From Verrucomicrobiales bacterium (GTDB lineage: Bacteria > Verrucomicrobiota > Verrucomicrobiia > Limisphaerales > UBA1096), in contig NYWG01000229.1 of NCBI GenBank assembly GCA_002684915.1, forward strand, positions 1 to 42,393: a stretch of DNA of 42,393 nt, given 5' to 3'. Below are positions 40,845-42,393 of this stretch, one piece after another; the stretch's first letter is position 1, and each line of letters opens with the position of its first letter. The position numbers and the translations under genes are program-made. Under the pieces are notes generated by a model. The model was not told the origin of the DNA. It did no database searches and saw only the letters and a program-made list of their open reading frames with translations.

Positions 40845-42393
40845 ATGGTATTAAGGAATGTAGCTAAAACTTTTAGTCTGGAACAGCAAAGACAAGAGAT
40901 TAACTTACTCGCTGCTGATCTACACGCACTTTCTATTGGTTCGGAAACTGATCCAATATTTACAGCATCTGCAGCTTCGGCTGTAACTACACAAAATATT
41001 AGTGATTGGAATTCTGCATATCAGTTTACCTCAACTTTTCAAGAAAGTGATCCTATATTTTCATCATCTCCCGCTTATTCAGTAACGCATTTAAGAATTG
41101 CCAACTGGGACAGTGCATTCTTGTGGGGTAATCATGCTTCAGTAGGGTACTTATTAAAGTCCACTATTGCAATTTCAGATAATCAACCGGGAAATCCATC
41201 TAATGGTGAACTTTGGTGGAAGAGTGATAGTGGTGTATTAAAAGTTTATTATGAAGATGGGGATACAAATCAATGGGTAGATGCTAGTCCTACCTCTGCA
41301 TCCGCTACTAGTGCAAAAGTATTAACAGCAGATGTACCTCCCACAAATCCGGTTAATGGCGATTTGTGGTGGAAGAGTGATAGTGGGACATTAAAAGTAT
41401 ATTTTTCAGATTCTGATAGTAATCAATGGGTTGATGCATCTCCTGCGGGAGGAATTACTGGTGGCGGTGGAGGAGGTGGTGCTTCAGTAACAACATCAGA
41501 TACTGCACCTACATCACCTAGTGACGGAGATCTTTGGTGGAAATCTGATACTGGATATTTGAAGATATATTTTGATGATGGTAATACATCACAATGGGTA
41601 GATGCTTCTCCGGTTGGTGGAGGAGGATCTCCATCAATTTTATATGCTGATGTATCATCGTTCCCTGCAGTATCAAATTCAGAAAGTAAATTTGCATATG
41701 CGGATGATACTGGAGTAATGTATTACTCCAATGGAGTAAGTTGGACCAGTCAAAGATTGGTAACTACAAATAGTACCACGTCTTCAGATTTTGCAACACT
41801 TCTAGGTAATACTCAACTTACTTATAATATTAACGTTCTTGATTACAGTACAGGAACTGTGGCAGAGAATGCCGCAAGAAAAATAATCAGACTTGAAGAT
41901 TCTAGTGGTACTACAGATCAAATTGTTTTAGTCGCAGGAACTGGACTAGCAATTAGCGATTCTGGTGATGAGATTCAATTTGATTTGACTGCAGACATTG
42001 CAAACTCTACATATTCTATCTCTGCAGAGTCTGCTGCTGGAAATGCAGATTCAATATTAAGATTAACTGATAATGCTGGAACTACTGATGAGATTACATT
42101 TGCTGGTGCTGATGGTTTACTTGTAGAAAGAACTGATGCTAACACACTCACCTTCAGAGCACCATCTGGTGCTAGTGGTGGATCGTATACAACAGAAGAT
42201 GCCCAAGATGCTGCAGCACTGTTATTCAGCAATGGAACTCATACAGGCATTAATTTTACATATAATGATAGCAATAATAGTATTGATGCTGTAGTAACTG
42301 GTGGTGGAGGTGGTGGAGGCACTACCTACGATTTGCTTGGTTCAAATACAACCAGCAACAATGCAATTCTTACATTGCGTGATGCTGCTAATA
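40845..42393 (+). CDS. Second tail fibre, 3' end outside the window
   Basis: The frame is open to the window end (at least 516 residues), so the ORF track does not list it. Its first 30 residues (VLRNVAKTFSLEQQRQEINL) nearly repeat those of the first fibre. It then has an IANWDSAFLWGNHASVGYL segment and three repeats of about 38 residues containing NGDLWWKSDSG...QWVDASP, glycine linkers (GGGGGGG), and beta sections with RLTDNAGTTDEITFAG and IIRLEDSSGTTDQIVLVAG. It should be a second receptor-binding fibre fixed to the same virion socket. The tip is not visible. Confidence 0.8.
   Translation, partial: MVLRNVAKTFSLEQQRQEINLLAADLHALSIGSETDPIFTASAASAVTTQNISDWNSAYQFTSTFQESDPIFSSSPAYSVTHLRIANWDSAFLWGNHASVGYLLKSTIAISDNQPGNPSNGELWWKSDSGVLKVYYEDGDTNQWVDASPTSASATSAKVLTADVPPTNPVNGDLWWKSDSGTLKVYFSDSDSNQWVDASPAGGITGGGGGGGASVTTSDTAPTSPSDGDLWWKSDTGYLKIYFDDGNTSQWVDASPVGGGGSPSILYADVSSFPAVSNSESKFAYADDTGVMYYSNGVSWTSQRLVTTNSTTSSDFATLLGNTQLTYNINVLDYSTGTVAENAARKIIRLEDSSGTTDQIVLVAGTGLAISDSGDEIQFDLTADIANSTYSISAESAAGNADSILRLTDNAGTTDEITFAGADGLLVERTDANTLTFRAPSGASGGSYTTEDAQDAAALLFSNGTHTGINFTYNDSNNSIDAVVTGGGGGGGTTYDLLGSNTTSNNAILTLRDAAN

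Noticed and set aside
1-42393. CRISPR array, insertion sequence, integrase or photosynthesis genes
   Set aside because: No regularly spaced direct repeats other than fibre-coding repeats, no transposase or integrase motifs, and no psbA/psbD/hli-like proteins were seen.

Overview
The window looks like part of the genome of a T4-like cyanophage (a contractile-tailed myovirus of marine Synechococcus or Prochlorococcus). This rests on the run of T4-type baseplate genes gp25, gp6, gp7 and gp8, a DUF4815-type virion protein, tail fibres with collar domains, T4-late-like promoter octamers (TATAAATA type), and upstream blocks of very small, tightly overlapping genes typical of this group. The assignment is by recognition only; no database search was run. 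All convincing genes are on the + strand. I saw no tRNA, CRISPR array, insertion sequence or photosynthesis gene.

Region 1 (about 1-12.3 kb) is the accessory, probably early or middle region. It holds roughly forty small genes, many joined by ATGA, GTGA or TAATG overlaps. Recognisable members are an exported HExxH metallopeptidase-like protein, an AbrB-like DNA-binding protein, two 2-oxoglutarate/Fe(II) oxygenases, a cupin/JmjC-like protein, a KTSC-domain protein and a GIY-YIG (T5orf172-type) nuclease. Several intergenic junctions carry sigma-70-like promoters, and in some of them the stop codon of the upstream gene lies in a small hairpin that overlaps the -35 box of the next promoter. A GGCACA-containing element recurs at three sites. 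A 300-base gap at 7.75-8.05 kb carries a candidate structured RNA with a possible pseudoknot, followed by a 29-bp inverted repeat. A strong intrinsic terminator lies at 9.42 kb. The stretch from about 10.4 to 12.3 kb is visibly more GC-rich than its surroundings.

Region 2 (12.3-14.9 kb) starts with a late-type promoter and holds small late-region genes: coiled-coil proteins, a proline-rich protein, a small basic protein and another 2OG-Fe(II) oxygenase.

Region 3 (14.9-42.4 kb) is the virion module: gp25, gp6, a giant 3119-residue gp7-like protein with a YHYH domain and internal repeats, gp8, a 2705-residue DUF4815 protein, a small coiled-coil protein, a 1384-residue tail fibre with two collar domains and a histidine-rich tip, and a second fibre cut by the window end that shares the first fibre's N-terminus. 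gp25 and gp6 overlap by one base, and gp6 and gp7 are separated by two extra TAG codons. Together these genes should build the baseplate wedges and the host-recognition fibres. The early block probably modifies host functions, but its roles are mostly unknown.
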